Assembly (NCBI RefSeq): GCF_012933505.1
Contig: NZ_JABBNB010000017.1
Coordinates: forward strand, 1 to 64,000
Source of the DNA: Gordonia asplenii
GTDB taxonomy: Bacteria > Actinomycetota > Actinomycetes > Mycobacteriales > Mycobacteriaceae
Length of the DNA stretch: 64,000 nucleotides
Reading direction: 5' to 3'
Each line of letters opens with the position of its first letter. Positions within the stretch are counted from its first letter, which is position 1. Positions 52,250 through 60,853 of this stretch are shown piece by piece. The notes beneath the pieces were generated by a model, which made no database searches, had not been told where the DNA came from, and saw only the letters and a list, made by a program, of their open reading frames with translations. A program made the translations under genes and the position numbers.

Positions 52250-52920
52250 CGGCACAACCCTTCGATCACAGTGTCGACGGTTCGACGCGCCAGCACCGTC
52301 AATTCGTCTCTCTCGACGAACCGTAGCGGACCGACGAGCGCCAACTCGGCGAATCCGTGCACCGCGGCCCAGCATGGCCACTGCGCCTGCGCCCGACGCG
52401 CCGGCTCCAGCTCACCCCCGGACACCATGGTGTCGAGTGCGTAGGCGAGCGCCCCGTAGGCGGGCGAGGACTCGACGCGCGCCGGGTCGTCGTCCATGCC
52501 GGAGAAGAACGCGACTGCGAACCAGCCCGGCTCGGCGAGTGCGAATTCGATGTAGCCCATGCCGACGGCTCGGAGGAGGTCGCGGCCACTCGCGGGGCTG
52601 TTCAGCGCGCCGGAATCGACCATCCGCGCCGCCATAGCCGCTTCGATCTCGCGGGACACCGCCGCCAAGATGGCGTCGCGACTGGCGAAGTGCCGATACG
52701 CGGCGTTCGGCGACACGCCGACTCGTCGGGCGATTTCCCGCAGCGACAATGCGTCCGGCCCGCCGGTGCGCGTCAGCTCGAGTCCCGCCGCGATCAGCGC
52801 GGCCGGGAGGTCACCGTGGTGATACCTGGTCCGGCCACCGTCGACGACCTCTTCAGCACCAGCGTCTACCACCCTCTTGACCCTCTCCACCTGCCGTGTA
52901 TACGCTGTGAACATTACCAT
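52246..52920 (-). CDS. TetR-family transcriptional regulator
   Basis: This is a 224-aa regulator. The HTH (LSLREIARRVGVSPNAAYRHFASRDAIL) lies about residues 50-77, after a basic/acidic leader. A TetR_C WHG-type ligand domain follows (GYIEFALAEPGWFAVAF, AAVHGFAELAL). Start could be ATG 52920 or 52914. It is divergent from the DUF899 gene, with 40 bp between, and coupled to the membrane-protein gene, which it probably controls. Confidence 0.9.
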   Translation of the reverse strand: MVMFTAYTRQVERVKRVVDAGAEEVVDGGRTRYHHGDLPAALIAAGLELTRTGGPDALSLREIARRVGVSPNAAYRHFASRDAILAAVSREIEAAMAARMVDSGALNSPASGRDLLRAVGMGYIEFALAEPGWFAVAFFSGMDDDPARVESSPAYGALAYALDTMVSGGELEPARRAQAQWPCWAAVHGFAELALVGPLRFVERDELTVLARRTVDTVIEGLCR

Positions 52921-52960
52921 GTGGACCGCGTACACATCCCTCGACATCAGTGGAGTTCTC

Positions 52961-53641
52961 ATGCCGATCGCACTTCCGAAGATCGTCGACGCCGCTACGT
53001 GGCAGGCCGAGCTCGACGCACTGCGCGTCCGCGAGAAGGCGGCGACGCGCGAACTCGATTCGATCGCCGCGCAGCGCCGCCGGATGCCGATGGTCAAGAT
53101 GCCCGAGTACACACTGGTCGGCGAACACGGACCGGTGAGCCTGGCCGAAGTCTTCGACGGCGCCTCCCAACTCATCGTCTACAACCACATGTGGTTCGAC
53201 GACGAGCAATGGCAGTGCGGCGGCTGCACCGGTTACACCTCGCAGTTCGCGCGACTCGAGGTCTTAGACTCCTATGACGCCAGGTTCGTCATCGTCACCC
53301 AGGGACCGATCGATCAGGCGCTGGCCTACAAGAAGACCTGCGGCAACACCATGACGTGGTATTCGACGGCGGACAGTCCGTTCGGATCCGACGTCGACGC
53401 ACCACCGCACGGCGGGTTCGCCGTCAACGTGTTCCTCCGCGACGGAGCCGACGTCTATCGGACCTGGCACACCACCGGCCGCGGCACCGAACAGCTCGGA
53501 TACACGTTCGGCCTCCTCGATGTTCTGCCATTCGGCCGCCAGGAGGTGTGGCAGGACTCGCCGGAAGGGTGGCCGCAATCCCCGACGTACAGCCGTTGGC
53601 CATCGTCGCAGGAGATCGCCGCCACCTATGGGCCACGTTGA
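52961..53641 (+). CDS. DUF899 thioredoxin-like protein
   Basis: This is a 226-aa DUF899-family protein: helical N-terminus with EKAATRELDSIAAQRRRMPMV, then a thioredoxin-like fold with LIVYNHMWFD and the CGGCTGYT motif. The C-terminus has the family WPQSPTYSRWP. It may be a peroxiredoxin/disulfide-type protein; the activity is not established. ATG at 52961 follows GGAG by 5 nt. The divergent TetR gene may regulate it. Confidence 0.9.
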   Translation: MPIALPKIVDAATWQAELDALRVREKAATRELDSIAAQRRRMPMVKMPEYTLVGEHGPVSLAEVFDGASQLIVYNHMWFDDEQWQCGGCTGYTSQFARLEVLDSYDARFVIVTQGPIDQALAYKKTCGNTMTWYSTADSPFGSDVDAPPHGGFAVNVFLRDGADVYRTWHTTGRGTEQLGYTFGLLDVLPFGRQEVWQDSPEGWPQSPTYSRWPSSQEIAATYGPR

Positions 53642-53780
53642 GCGGAGATCGAGAATCGGAATATCGGTCGATTAGACGACGAAACACGCAAAACACTTTT
53701 TCTTCTCAGTACTACCGATTTGACTGTTACCCGGGTAGACATGAACCCACACCCGACCAACTGCGAATCGAAACGGACCC

Positions 53781-54356
53781 ATGCGCACCGACAAACGCAC
53801 CACTTTCCGCCTGATCACCGCAATCTTCGCGGTCTCCATCGTTCTGCTCGCGGGCGGATGTAAGAGTGACAACTCGGCGTCGAGCACCACCAAAGCGACG
53901 ACGACGGCTGCGGCCAATAACGCTTCGGGCGACTTCACCTGCCCGTCGTCGAACACCATCAATTTCGCCAAGACGAAGTTCGTGACCCACGCGGGGCTCG
54001 GCATCGGCGCCTTCCACCGTTGGATCTACAAGCCGGCCCGCAACGGCGGTTTCGCGAAAGGCGCCAAGGGGCGGGTCACCGCCTTCGTGAAGGCGGGCGC
54101 CGCTGCCCTGTTCGTGAAACGACAGGTTCGATTGGCTTCTGAGGACGCCAAGGCCAACCCGACCCTCTGCAAGTCGATCGTGGCGCCGCTCAAGGACATC
54201 TCCGACAAGATCTCCAACGCCGTCTCCTCGGCGAAGAACGGTGACATCTCTCAGATCAACTCGCTGGAGAGCGACGTCACCAACGTGATGTCGAAGTCGA
54301 AGCAGCAAGGCGACACCATCACCCCCAACGAGAACGCGGACATCTACTCCAAGTAG
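53781..54356 (+). CDS. Hypothetical lipoprotein
   Basis: This is a 191-aa lipoprotein: signal (FRLITAIFAVSIVLLAGGC, lipobox Cys about 27), a Ser/Thr/Ala linker, then a helical domain of about 145 residues with two Cys (DFTCPSS and NPTLCKS) likely to form a disulfide. SLESDVTNVMSKSKQQG near the C-terminus suggests a helical bundle. No family is recognised. Confidence 0.75.
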   Translation: MRTDKRTTFRLITAIFAVSIVLLAGGCKSDNSASSTTKATTTAAANNASGDFTCPSSNTINFAKTKFVTHAGLGIGAFHRWIYKPARNGGFAKGAKGRVTAFVKAGAAALFVKRQVRLASEDAKANPTLCKSIVAPLKDISDKISNAVSSAKNGDISQINSLESDVTNVMSKSKQQGDTITPNENADIYSK

Positions 54357-54377
54357 TTTCCGCGTGACGCCACGCGC

Positions 54378-54408
54378 CGGGTCCGCCGAGTTCAGCTCGG
54401 CGGACCCG
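54378..54408. terminator. Bidirectional terminator hairpin
   Basis: A perfect 13-bp GC-rich stem (CGGGTCCGCCGAG / CTCGGCGGACCCG) with a TTCAG loop, followed by CGTCGTTT, lies between the convergent lipoprotein and alcohol dehydrogenase genes. It should end both transcripts. Confidence 0.85.
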
Positions 54409-54425
54409 CGTCGTTTCGGCGCACC

Positions 54426-55541
54426 TCAATCGAACACGATCATGCCTCGAATATTGGTGCCCGCCGACATGTCGTCGTAAGCCCGATTGATGTCTTCCAG
54501 CTTGTAGGTCTGGGTCACCAAGTCGGCCAGATTGAGCTTCCCCGCCCGATAAGCATCAGTCAGCTTGGGAATCTGCGTACGCGGACCCGCCCCACCGAAA
54601 ATGGCACCCTGCACACGCTTCTGCAACAACGTCAACTCAAACAAATTCATCTTCACATCCATCGCAGCATAATCACCCATACCGGTGACAATCACCTTGC
54701 CGCCCTTACCCGTCAACGACAACCCCTCCGCAATGTACTCACCCTTCATCTCACCATGAGTCAACACCACAACATTAGCCATCCGCCCCCACGTGATCTC
54801 ATTGATCACCGGCGCCGCAGCCTCAACCGAATCAAAAGTATGCGTCGCACCCAACTTCTCAGCCATATCCAACTTGAACTTCACCGGATCAATCGCCACC
54901 ACATACCGAGCACCCGCCGCCTTCGCCCCCTGCACCGAATTAATACCCACCCCACCGATACCAATCACCACAACCGTATCGCCCGGCTCCGTATCACCGA
55001 TCTCCACCGCCGAACCCCACCCCGTCGCCACACCACACCCCAACAACGCCGCCTCCCGCAACGGAATATCACCCTCAATCTTCACCAACGACGCCTGATT
55101 CACCGTGATATACGGCGCAAACGTCCCCAACAAACACATCTGCGAGATCGGGCCGCCGTCGGGCGTCGTCACCCTATTCGTTTTGTCGGCGATGGACCGG
55201 CCCGACATCAGGGCGGCGCCCTCATCGCAGAGGTTCTGCGCACCTTTCGAACACGGCTCGCACACACCGCACGCCGGAATGAACGCGGTGACGACATGAT
55301 CACCCTCGGCAAACCGCGTCACCCCCTCACCGACCTTGGTCACCACACCCGCACCCTCATGCCCACCCACAACCGGAAACCGAACCGGGCTCTGACCGGT
55401 CCGCATATGGTGATCGGAGTGGCACAACCCCGAGCTGGTCAGCTTCACCTGAACCTCACCGGCCACCGGATCACCGAGCTCGACTTCCTCGATCTTCCAC
55501 TCTTCATTGACGCCGTACAGAACCGCAGCTTTGATCCTCAT
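54426..55541 (-). CDS. NDMA-type zinc alcohol dehydrogenase (copy A)
   Basis: This is a 371-aa medium-chain, zinc-dependent alcohol dehydrogenase of the NDMA-dependent/mycothiol-era actinobacterial class. Catalytic Zn ligands are in SSGLCHSDHH, GGHEGAG and LGCGVATGWG; structural Zn ligands are in CGVCEPCSKGAQNLC; the cofactor motif is GIGGVGINS. Start at ATG 55541 (MRIKAAVLYGVNEEW). Most of the coding region from about 54501 to 55142 reads identical to copy B and uses T/G-ending codons unlike the neighbours. Confidence 0.93.
   Translation of the reverse strand: MRIKAAVLYGVNEEWKIEEVELGDPVAGEVQVKLTSSGLCHSDHHMRTGQSPVRFPVVGGHEGAGVVTKVGEGVTRFAEGDHVVTAFIPACGVCEPCSKGAQNLCDEGAALMSGRSIADKTNRVTTPDGGPISQMCLLGTFAPYITVNQASLVKIEGDIPLREAALLGCGVATGWGSAVEIGDTEPGDTVVVIGIGGVGINSVQGAKAAGARYVVAIDPVKFKLDMAEKLGATHTFDSVEAAAPVINEITWGRMANVVVLTHGEMKGEYIAEGLSLTGKGGKVIVTGMGDYAAMDVKMNLFELTLLQKRVQGAIFGGAGPRTQIPKLTDAYRAGKLNLADLVTQTYKLEDINRAYDDMSAGTNIRGMIVFD
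54501..55142. repeat. 642-bp block identical between the two alcohol dehydrogenase genes (copy A)
   Basis: Read base by base, this block matches 55756-56397 without a difference that I could find. Outside it, identity drops abruptly (55143-55245 against 56398-56500), then rises again across about 120 bp and at the 5' end. The mosaic points to recent gene conversion. Codons here favour GGT, GTG, ATT and TTG, whereas flanking genes favour C-ending codons. Confidence 0.85.
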
Positions 55542-55614
55542 GGTCCCCCATTGTGTTCGCCCGCCGGACAATTCACGACATCAACCACCGATCACGTTGC
55601 AGCACAACAGAAAT

Positions 55615-55655
55615 GAATCGGGTCCGCCGAGAAGGTTTCTCCGCGAACCCGATTC
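55615..55655 (-). terminator. Terminator between the two dehydrogenase genes
   Basis: A 19-bp stem with two mismatches (55615-55633 and 55637-55655) and a GGT loop begins 23 bp after the stop of copy B; CATTTCTGTT follows on that strand. It should separate copy B from copy A, which would then have its own promoter in 55542-55614. Confidence 0.75.
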
Positions 55656-55677
55656 AGTCGTCGATCTACGATGCCGA

Positions 55678-56796
55678 TCAGTCGTCGTAGACGATCATGC
55701 CGCGAATGTTGTTGCCTTCCATCATGTCGTCGTAAGCCTTGTTGATGTCCTCCAACTTGTAGGTCTGGGTCACCAAGTCGGCCAGATTGAGCTTCCCCGC
55801 CCGATAAGCATCAGTCAGCTTGGGAATCTGCGTACGCGGACCCGCCCCACCGAAAATGGCACCCTGCACACGCTTCTGCAACAACGTCAACTCAAACAAA
55901 TTCATCTTCACATCCATCGCAGCATAATCACCCATACCGGTGACAATCACCTTGCCGCCCTTACCCGTCAACGACAACCCCTCCGCAATGTACTCACCCT
56001 TCATCTCACCATGAGTCAACACCACAACATTAGCCATCCGCCCCCACGTGATCTCATTGATCACCGGCGCCGCAGCCTCAACCGAATCAAAAGTATGCGT
56101 CGCACCCAACTTCTCAGCCATATCCAACTTGAACTTCACCGGATCAATCGCCACCACATACCGAGCACCCGCCGCCTTCGCCCCCTGCACCGAATTAATA
56201 CCCACCCCACCGATACCAATCACCACAACCGTATCGCCCGGCTCCGTATCACCGATCTCCACCGCCGAACCCCACCCCGTCGCCACACCACACCCCAACA
56301 ACGCCGCCTCCCGCAACGGAATATCACCCTCAATCTTCACCAACGACGCCTGATTCACCGTGATATACGGCGCAAACGTCCCCAACAAACACATCTGAGT
56401 GAGTCCGGTGCCCTCGGCATTGGTGACGCGGTGAGTCTTGTCCGCGATCGACAATCCCGTCAGCAGACCCGCACCTTCGTCGCAGAGGTTCTGCGCGCCC
56501 TTCGAACACGGCTCACACACACCGCACGCCGGAATGAACGCGGTGACGACATGATCACCCTCGGCAAACCGCGTCACCCCCTCACCGACCTTGGTCACCA
56601 CACCCGCACCCTCATGCCCACCCACAACCGGGAACGGGACGGGACTCTGGCCGGTGCGCAGGTGATGGTCGGAGTGGCACAGCCCCGAGCTGGTCAGCTT
56701 CACCTGAACCTCGCCGGCCACCGGATCACCGAGCTCGACTTCCTCGATCTTCCACTCTTCATTGACGCCGTACAGAACCGCAGCTTTCATCTTCAT
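55678..56796 (-). CDS. NDMA-type zinc alcohol dehydrogenase (copy B)
   Basis: This is a 372-aa paralogue of copy A with the same Zn and cofactor motifs (GLCHSDHH, GGHEGAG, CGVCEPC, GIGGVGINS) and start MKMKAAVLYGVNEEW. The two proteins differ mainly in the segment around residues 105-140 (GAGLLTGLSIADKTHRVTN here) and in the last 12 residues (MMEGNNIRGMIVYDD). That segment is near the substrate channel in the family and could give different substrate ranges. Confidence 0.93.
   Translation of the reverse strand: MKMKAAVLYGVNEEWKIEEVELGDPVAGEVQVKLTSSGLCHSDHHLRTGQSPVPFPVVGGHEGAGVVTKVGEGVTRFAEGDHVVTAFIPACGVCEPCSKGAQNLCDEGAGLLTGLSIADKTHRVTNAEGTGLTQMCLLGTFAPYITVNQASLVKIEGDIPLREAALLGCGVATGWGSAVEIGDTEPGDTVVVIGIGGVGINSVQGAKAAGARYVVAIDPVKFKLDMAEKLGATHTFDSVEAAAPVINEITWGRMANVVVLTHGEMKGEYIAEGLSLTGKGGKVIVTGMGDYAAMDVKMNLFELTLLQKRVQGAIFGGAGPRTQIPKLTDAYRAGKLNLADLVTQTYKLEDINKAYDDMMEGNNIRGMIVYDD
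55756..56397. repeat. 642-bp block identical between the two alcohol dehydrogenase genes (copy B)
   Basis: This is the counterpart of 54501-55142, offset by 1255 bp. It includes the whole Rossmann domain and the C-terminal half of the enzyme. Confidence 0.85.
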
Positions 56797-56903
56797 GGTT
56801 CCCGATTGTGCGCCCGCTCACATGCACGTGGGGCTATACGGCGAATGTTGTGCTCGGGCACCACGATCGGCGCCGCGTACTCTGTCGCAAGCACAACGCC
56901 CCG

Positions 56904-57977
56904 TCAATCCGACGCCGTTTCACGCAGGACGGTCAGCACCTGGTCGACGACGGGCGAGCGCGCCGATGTCAGGTACGCCGCAGCCAGATCCAGCTGTCCC
57001 GTCGCATCGGCGAGCGGTAGATAACGTACACCGGCGATGTCCAGCGCCGCCGTCGGCTCCGGAACCACCGCCACACCCAGCCCGGCCGCGACGAAGGTGA
57101 CCAGCGTCGACGTCTCGGCGATCTCGTGGCGGACCTTCGGCACGAAACCCGCTCTGGCACACAGTGACACCACTACGTCGTACATCACGGACATGCCATG
57201 GCCCGCGTGCATGACGAACTCCTCGTCCCGCAATTGCGCGAGAGTGACGGCGGTCCCATGCTCCTCGACAACCCGGCTTCGAGACCGACCTTCCCCGTTC
57301 CCGCCCTCCCCGCTCCCCGAACCCACCCCGCTGTCCGAACCGTCCCCGCTCCCCGAGTGCCGAAGCGAAGACCCAGCGTCACCCTCCCCGCTCCCCGAGT
57401 GCCGAAGCGAGGAACGAGCTTCGGTGTATCGAGGGGACCCCAACTCAGCCAACCGATGCCCTTCCGGCACCGCGACGATCAATCGATCGGTCCGCAGCGT
57501 CTCCACCGTCAGGTCGTCGTAGGGCACCGTCGGTCGCAACACCGCGAGGTCCAGCTCTCCGGAACGCAGTCCGACGATCTGCGCCGGAGCGAGCATCTCG
57601 CCGCGGATCTCGACGTCGACGCCGGGCAACCGCTCGCCGAGCGTGCGGACCAACCTCGGCAGCAGCGAGTACGTCGCCGATCCGACACACCCGATCGCCA
57701 GGTGTCCCCTGGTTCCGTCGGCGATCCGCGCGGCGTGACGACCCGCGGCGTCGACAGCGTCGAGTATCTCGACGACTCGACGCAGATAGTCCTCTCCCGC
57801 CGCGGTCAGTTCGACGCGCCGCGTCGAGCGCACCAGGAGCTCCACTCCAAGTTCGGTTTCGAGTTGCCGAATCTGTTGCGACAGCGGCGGTTGCGCGATG
57901 TGCAGTCGCTGTGCAGCTCGACCGAAGTGCAATTCTTCGGCGACCGCCCGGAAATAGCGGAGGTGACGCAGTTCCAC
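56904..57977 (-). CDS. LysR-family regulator with in-frame repeat insertion
   Basis: This is a 357-aa LTTR of the CatR/BenM kind (ELRHLRYFRAVAEELHFGRA, HIAQPPLSQQIRQLE). GTG at 57977 is taken as the start because AGGAGG (57986-57991) lies 8 nt upstream; the ATG at 57995 includes that site. Between the two effector subdomains, about 60 residues (57258-57440) are a repetitive Ser/Gly/Arg tract with two SSLRHSGSG units, derived from the CCGAAGCGAG repeat family. Without it the length would be the usual 297 aa. It is divergent from the pca operon and probably its regulator. Confidence 0.88.
   Translation of the reverse strand: MELRHLRYFRAVAEELHFGRAAQRLHIAQPPLSQQIRQLETELGVELLVRSTRRVELTAAGEDYLRRVVEILDAVDAAGRHAARIADGTRGHLAIGCVGSATYSLLPRLVRTLGERLPGVDVEIRGEMLAPAQIVGLRSGELDLAVLRPTVPYDDLTVETLRTDRLIVAVPEGHRLAELGSPRYTEARSSLRHSGSGEGDAGSSLRHSGSGDGSDSGVGSGSGEGGNGEGRSRSRVVEEHGTAVTLAQLRDEEFVMHAGHGMSVMYDVVVSLCARAGFVPKVRHEIAETSTLVTFVAAGLGVAVVPEPTAALDIAGVRYLPLADATGQLDLAAAYLTSARSPVVDQVLTVLRETASD
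57258..57440. repeat. Repeat-derived insertion inside the LysR gene
   Basis: The + strand shows GAGTGCCGAAGCGA twice, then ACGAGCTTCGGTGTATCGAGG, the same sequence seen at 50809-50862 and 61.7-61.9 kb. Between these are CCCCGCTCCCCGA-like low-complexity units. The reading frame is kept across the tract. Confidence 0.85.
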
Positions 57978-57999
57978 GACTAAGACCTCCTGCATCTCA

Positions 58000-58014
58000 A
58001 TAAACGTGATTTAT
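58000..58014. promoter_or_regulatory. LysR-type operator between the regulator and the pca operon
   Basis: ATAAA-CGTGA-TTTAT is a perfect dyad with the T-N11-A core of LTTR boxes (T58001, A58013). It lies 23 bp before the regulator start and 41 bp before the thiolase ATG, as expected for a divergent LysR-controlled catabolic operon. Confidence 0.7.
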
Positions 58015-58054
58015 GTACTTCTCAATATATCTTCCGGTTCATAGGGTGGACAGC

Positions 58055-59278
58055 ATGAACTCACCGTCTGACGTCGTCATCTGCTCGCCGATCCGCACTC
58101 CGGTCGGCCGGATGGGTGGCGTGCTCGCGTCCCTGTCGGCCGGCGACCTGGCCACCGCGACGCTACGCGAACTGGTCGCCCGTACCGGTTTATCCGAAGG
58201 CGACGTCGACGACGTCATCCTCGGTCAAGGTTCACCGAACGGTGAGGCACCGGCCATCGGGCGCTTCGCGGCACTCGACGCCGGGCTCGGCATCGGCGTT
58301 CCGGGAATGCAGGTCGATCGCCGGTGCGGTTCGGGACTGCAGGCGATTCTCAGCGGCGCTGCTGCCGTGGCCACCGGAGGCGCCTCGCTGGTGATCGCCG
58401 GCGGCGTCGAGTCGATGTCCAACGTCGAGCATTACGCCCTCGGGTTGCGTTCGGGGATAAAGCAGGGTGGCGTCGAGCTGATGGACCGCCTCGACCGCGC
58501 GCGTGCCACTGCGGGTGGAACATCGCATCCGGTCGCCGGCGGCATGATCGAGACCGCTGAGACGTTGCGCGCCCGGTACGGCCTGACCCGTCCGGCGCAG
58601 GACGCTCTGGCCGTTGCATCGCATCAGCGCGCGGTCGCCGCCCACGAGGCGGGCAAGTTCGCGCAAGAGCTTGTGCCACTGACCATTCCGGGCCGTCGCG
58701 GCAAGTCCGACGTCGTCGTGGATCGCGACGAGCATCCACGCGCCGACATCGACGCCGCGGCCCTGGCGAAACTACGTCCGGTTCGGCTGCGGGTCGATCC
58801 CGATTCTACGGTGACCGCGGGCAACGCATCCGGGCAGAACGACGGCGCGGCGATGGCCGTGGTCACCACCGCCGCGACCGCCGAAGCGAAGGGGCTCACC
58901 CCGCTGCTGGCGCTGCGATCCTGGGCCGTGACCGGCTGCGAACCGGAGACCATGGGTCTCGGGCCGGTGTCGGCGACTGCCGCGGCACTCTCCCGCGCGG
59001 GACTGACGCTCGCCGACATCGACCTCATCGAACTGAACGAAGCCTTTGCCGCACAGGTTCTTTCGGTGCTCGCCGAGTGGGGCGTCGGCGCCGACGACGA
59101 GCGCGTCAACCCGAACGGCTCGGGTATCTCGCTGGGTCATCCGGTCGGCGCTACCGGCGCACGCATTCTGGCGACCGCCGCCTACGAGGCGCAGCGTCGC
59201 GACGCTCGCTACGTGCTGGAGACGATGTGCATCGGCGGCGGCCAGGGCCTCGCCGCGATCTTCGAGACCGTACGATGA
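58055..59278 (+). CDS. pcaF: Beta-ketoadipyl-CoA thiolase / acetyl-CoA acyltransferase
   Basis: This is a 407-aa thiolase: nucleophile Cys in DRRCGSGLQA (about 88), VIAGGVESMSN, NASGQNDGA, ELNEAFAAQ, His in GHPVGATGAR and the second Cys in CIGGGQG. It is assigned as the beta-ketoadipyl-CoA thiolase because pcaD, pcaI and pcaJ follow in the same operon; sequence alone fits a generic degradative thiolase. AGGGTGG precedes the ATG at 58055. ATGA overlap with pcaD. Confidence 0.9.
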   Translation: MNSPSDVVICSPIRTPVGRMGGVLASLSAGDLATATLRELVARTGLSEGDVDDVILGQGSPNGEAPAIGRFAALDAGLGIGVPGMQVDRRCGSGLQAILSGAAAVATGGASLVIAGGVESMSNVEHYALGLRSGIKQGGVELMDRLDRARATAGGTSHPVAGGMIETAETLRARYGLTRPAQDALAVASHQRAVAAHEAGKFAQELVPLTIPGRRGKSDVVVDRDEHPRADIDAAALAKLRPVRLRVDPDSTVTAGNASGQNDGAAMAVVTTAATAEAKGLTPLLALRSWAVTGCEPETMGLGPVSATAAALSRAGLTLADIDLIELNEAFAAQVLSVLAEWGVGADDERVNPNGSGISLGHPVGATGARILATAAYEAQRRDARYVLETMCIGGGQGLAAIFETVR

Positions 59279-60057
59279 GCGCCGTCGAGGTGCACGCCGT
59301 CCTCAGCGGACGGCCCGACGCACCGACCGTCGTACTCTCCAATTCTCTTGGCTCCGACCACCGGATGTGGGATCCACAACTCGCCGCGCTGGAGGAGCAC
59401 TTCCGCGTCATCCGCTACGACACTCGCGGCCACGGCGCGTCGCCGGTGCCCGACGGACCGTATTCGATCGATGACGTCACCGACGATCTGATCGCCCTAC
59501 TCGACCGATTCGATGTCACCACAGCACATTTCGTCGGATTGTCACTCGGCGGCATGACGATGATGCGGGCCGCGGCGCGCAACCCCGAGCGCGTCGATCG
59601 CCTCGCTGTATTGTGCACGTCGGCTGCGCTGCCGGCCGCGCGGCAGGCGTACGTCGAACGGGCCGCGCAGGTTCGCGCCGAGGGCACCGCCGCCGTCGCA
59701 CAGGGCGTTGTGAGCCGCTGGTTCACAGCTGATTACCTTGCGGCGCATCCTGATCGACGCAGTTACTTCGAGCAGATGGTCGCCGAGACCCCCGCCGAGG
59801 GCTACGCCGGATGCTGCGAACTGCTCGCCGCGATGGACATCACCGACGACCTCCCGCACATCAGCGCGCCGACATTGGTGATCGCCGGCGCCGACGACGT
59901 CGCCACACCCCCCGAAATGCTGGCCACCATCGCCGACACCGTCGCCGACGGCACTCTGCTGGTGGTACCCCAGGCCTGTCACCTCGCGAACAACCAACAG
60001 CCGCAGACGATCACACCCGCAATCGTCAACCATCTCCGCCACTTCGAGCGAGCCTAA
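59275..60057 (+). CDS. pcaD: 3-oxoadipate enol-lactonase
   Basis: This is a 260-aa alpha/beta hydrolase that opens 3-oxoadipate enol-lactone. LSNSLGSDHRMWDPQ and YDTRGHGAS are typical of PcaD. The nucleophile lies in VGLSLGGMT (about 96), the acid in VIAGADDVATP and the His in ACHLANNQQP. It is coupled to the thiolase (ATGA) and followed after 10 nt by pcaI. A fused PcaL (decarboxylase) domain is absent. Confidence 0.94.
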   Translation: MSAVEVHAVLSGRPDAPTVVLSNSLGSDHRMWDPQLAALEEHFRVIRYDTRGHGASPVPDGPYSIDDVTDDLIALLDRFDVTTAHFVGLSLGGMTMMRAAARNPERVDRLAVLCTSAALPAARQAYVERAAQVRAEGTAAVAQGVVSRWFTADYLAAHPDRRSYFEQMVAETPAEGYAGCCELLAAMDITDDLPHISAPTLVIAGADDVATPPEMLATIADTVADGTLLVVPQACHLANNQQPQTITPAIVNHLRHFERA

Positions 60058-60067
60058 GGAACACCTC

Positions 60068-60853
60068 ATGACACTCAACAAAGTCGTCGCCTCCGCGGCC
60101 GACGCGGTCGCCGACATCCCGTCCGGCGCGAGCATCGCCGTCGGCGGATTCGGCCTGGCCGGCATCCCCTGGTTCCTCATCGAGGCACTCCTCGACCAAG
60201 GCGCCGACGAACTCGAGATCGCCTCCAACAACTGCGGCGTCGACGGCGCCGGACTCGGACTTCTGTTGGAACAGCGTCGAATTCGTAAGGTGATCGCGTC
60301 GTACATCGGCGAGAACAAGGAATTCGGCCGGCAGTTCCTTGCCGGCGAGGTGACCGTCGAGCTCACGCCGCAGGGCACCCTCGCCGAACGCCTGCGGTCC
60401 GGCGGAAGCGGCATCGGAGCATTCTTCACGCCCACCGGGGTCGGCACGCTCGTCGCCGAAGGCGGCCTCCCATGGCGGTACAACTCCGACGGCTCGGTCG
60501 CACTAGCGTCGCCGCCGAAGGAAGTCCGGGTGTTCGGCGGTCAGGAAATGGTCCTCGAAGAGTCGATCGTCACCGACTACGCACTCGTGCGCGCCGCCGT
60601 CGCCGACAAGGCGGGTAACTGCCGATTCCATGCTGCGGCAAGGAATTTCAATCCGCCGGCGGCGATGTCGGGCCGAATCACCGTCGTCGAGGCGGAACGC
60701 GTCGTCGAGGTCGGTGAACTGGCCCCGGACGACATCCACCTACCCGGCATCTTCATTCAGCGCATCGTCGAATTGACCCCCGAACAGGCAACCCGAAAGT
60801 CGATCGAACAGCGCACCACCCGCACCCGCGAATCAGGAGACGCGCAGTCATGA
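60068..60853 (+). CDS. pcaI: 3-oxoadipate CoA-transferase subunit A
   Basis: This is a 261-aa subunit of the succinyl-CoA:3-oxoadipate CoA-transferase: [32 protein letters not shown] and [17 protein letters not shown] are the subunit A glycine-rich motifs. AAGGAA lies 7 nt before ATG. It overlaps pcaJ by ATGA. The related SCOT family acts on acetoacetate, but the operon favours 3-oxoadipate. Confidence 0.94.
   Translation: MTLNKVVASAADAVADIPSGASIAVGGFGLAGIPWFLIEALLDQGADELEIASNNCGVDGAGLGLLLEQRRIRKVIASYIGENKEFGRQFLAGEVTVELTPQGTLAERLRSGGSGIGAFFTPTGVGTLVAEGGLPWRYNSDGSVALASPPKEVRVFGGQEMVLEESIVTDYALVRAAVADKAGNCRFHAAARNFNPPAAMSGRITVVEAERVVEVGELAPDDIHLPGIFIQRIVELTPEQATRKSIEQRTTRTRESGDAQS

Noticed and set aside
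52896..52935. A TetR operator between 52920 and 52961 (GTGTATACGC with GCGTACAC)
   Set aside because: The two half-sites are similar, but their spacing of about 22 bp is too wide for one TetR dimer and they overlap coding sequence; evidence is insufficient to annotate it.
55507..57024. A 505-codon open frame antisense to alcohol dehydrogenase copy B
   Set aside because: The unusual codon bias of the dehydrogenase block opens the opposite strand; similar His/Arg/Thr-rich frames occur over copy A, as expected of a shadow.
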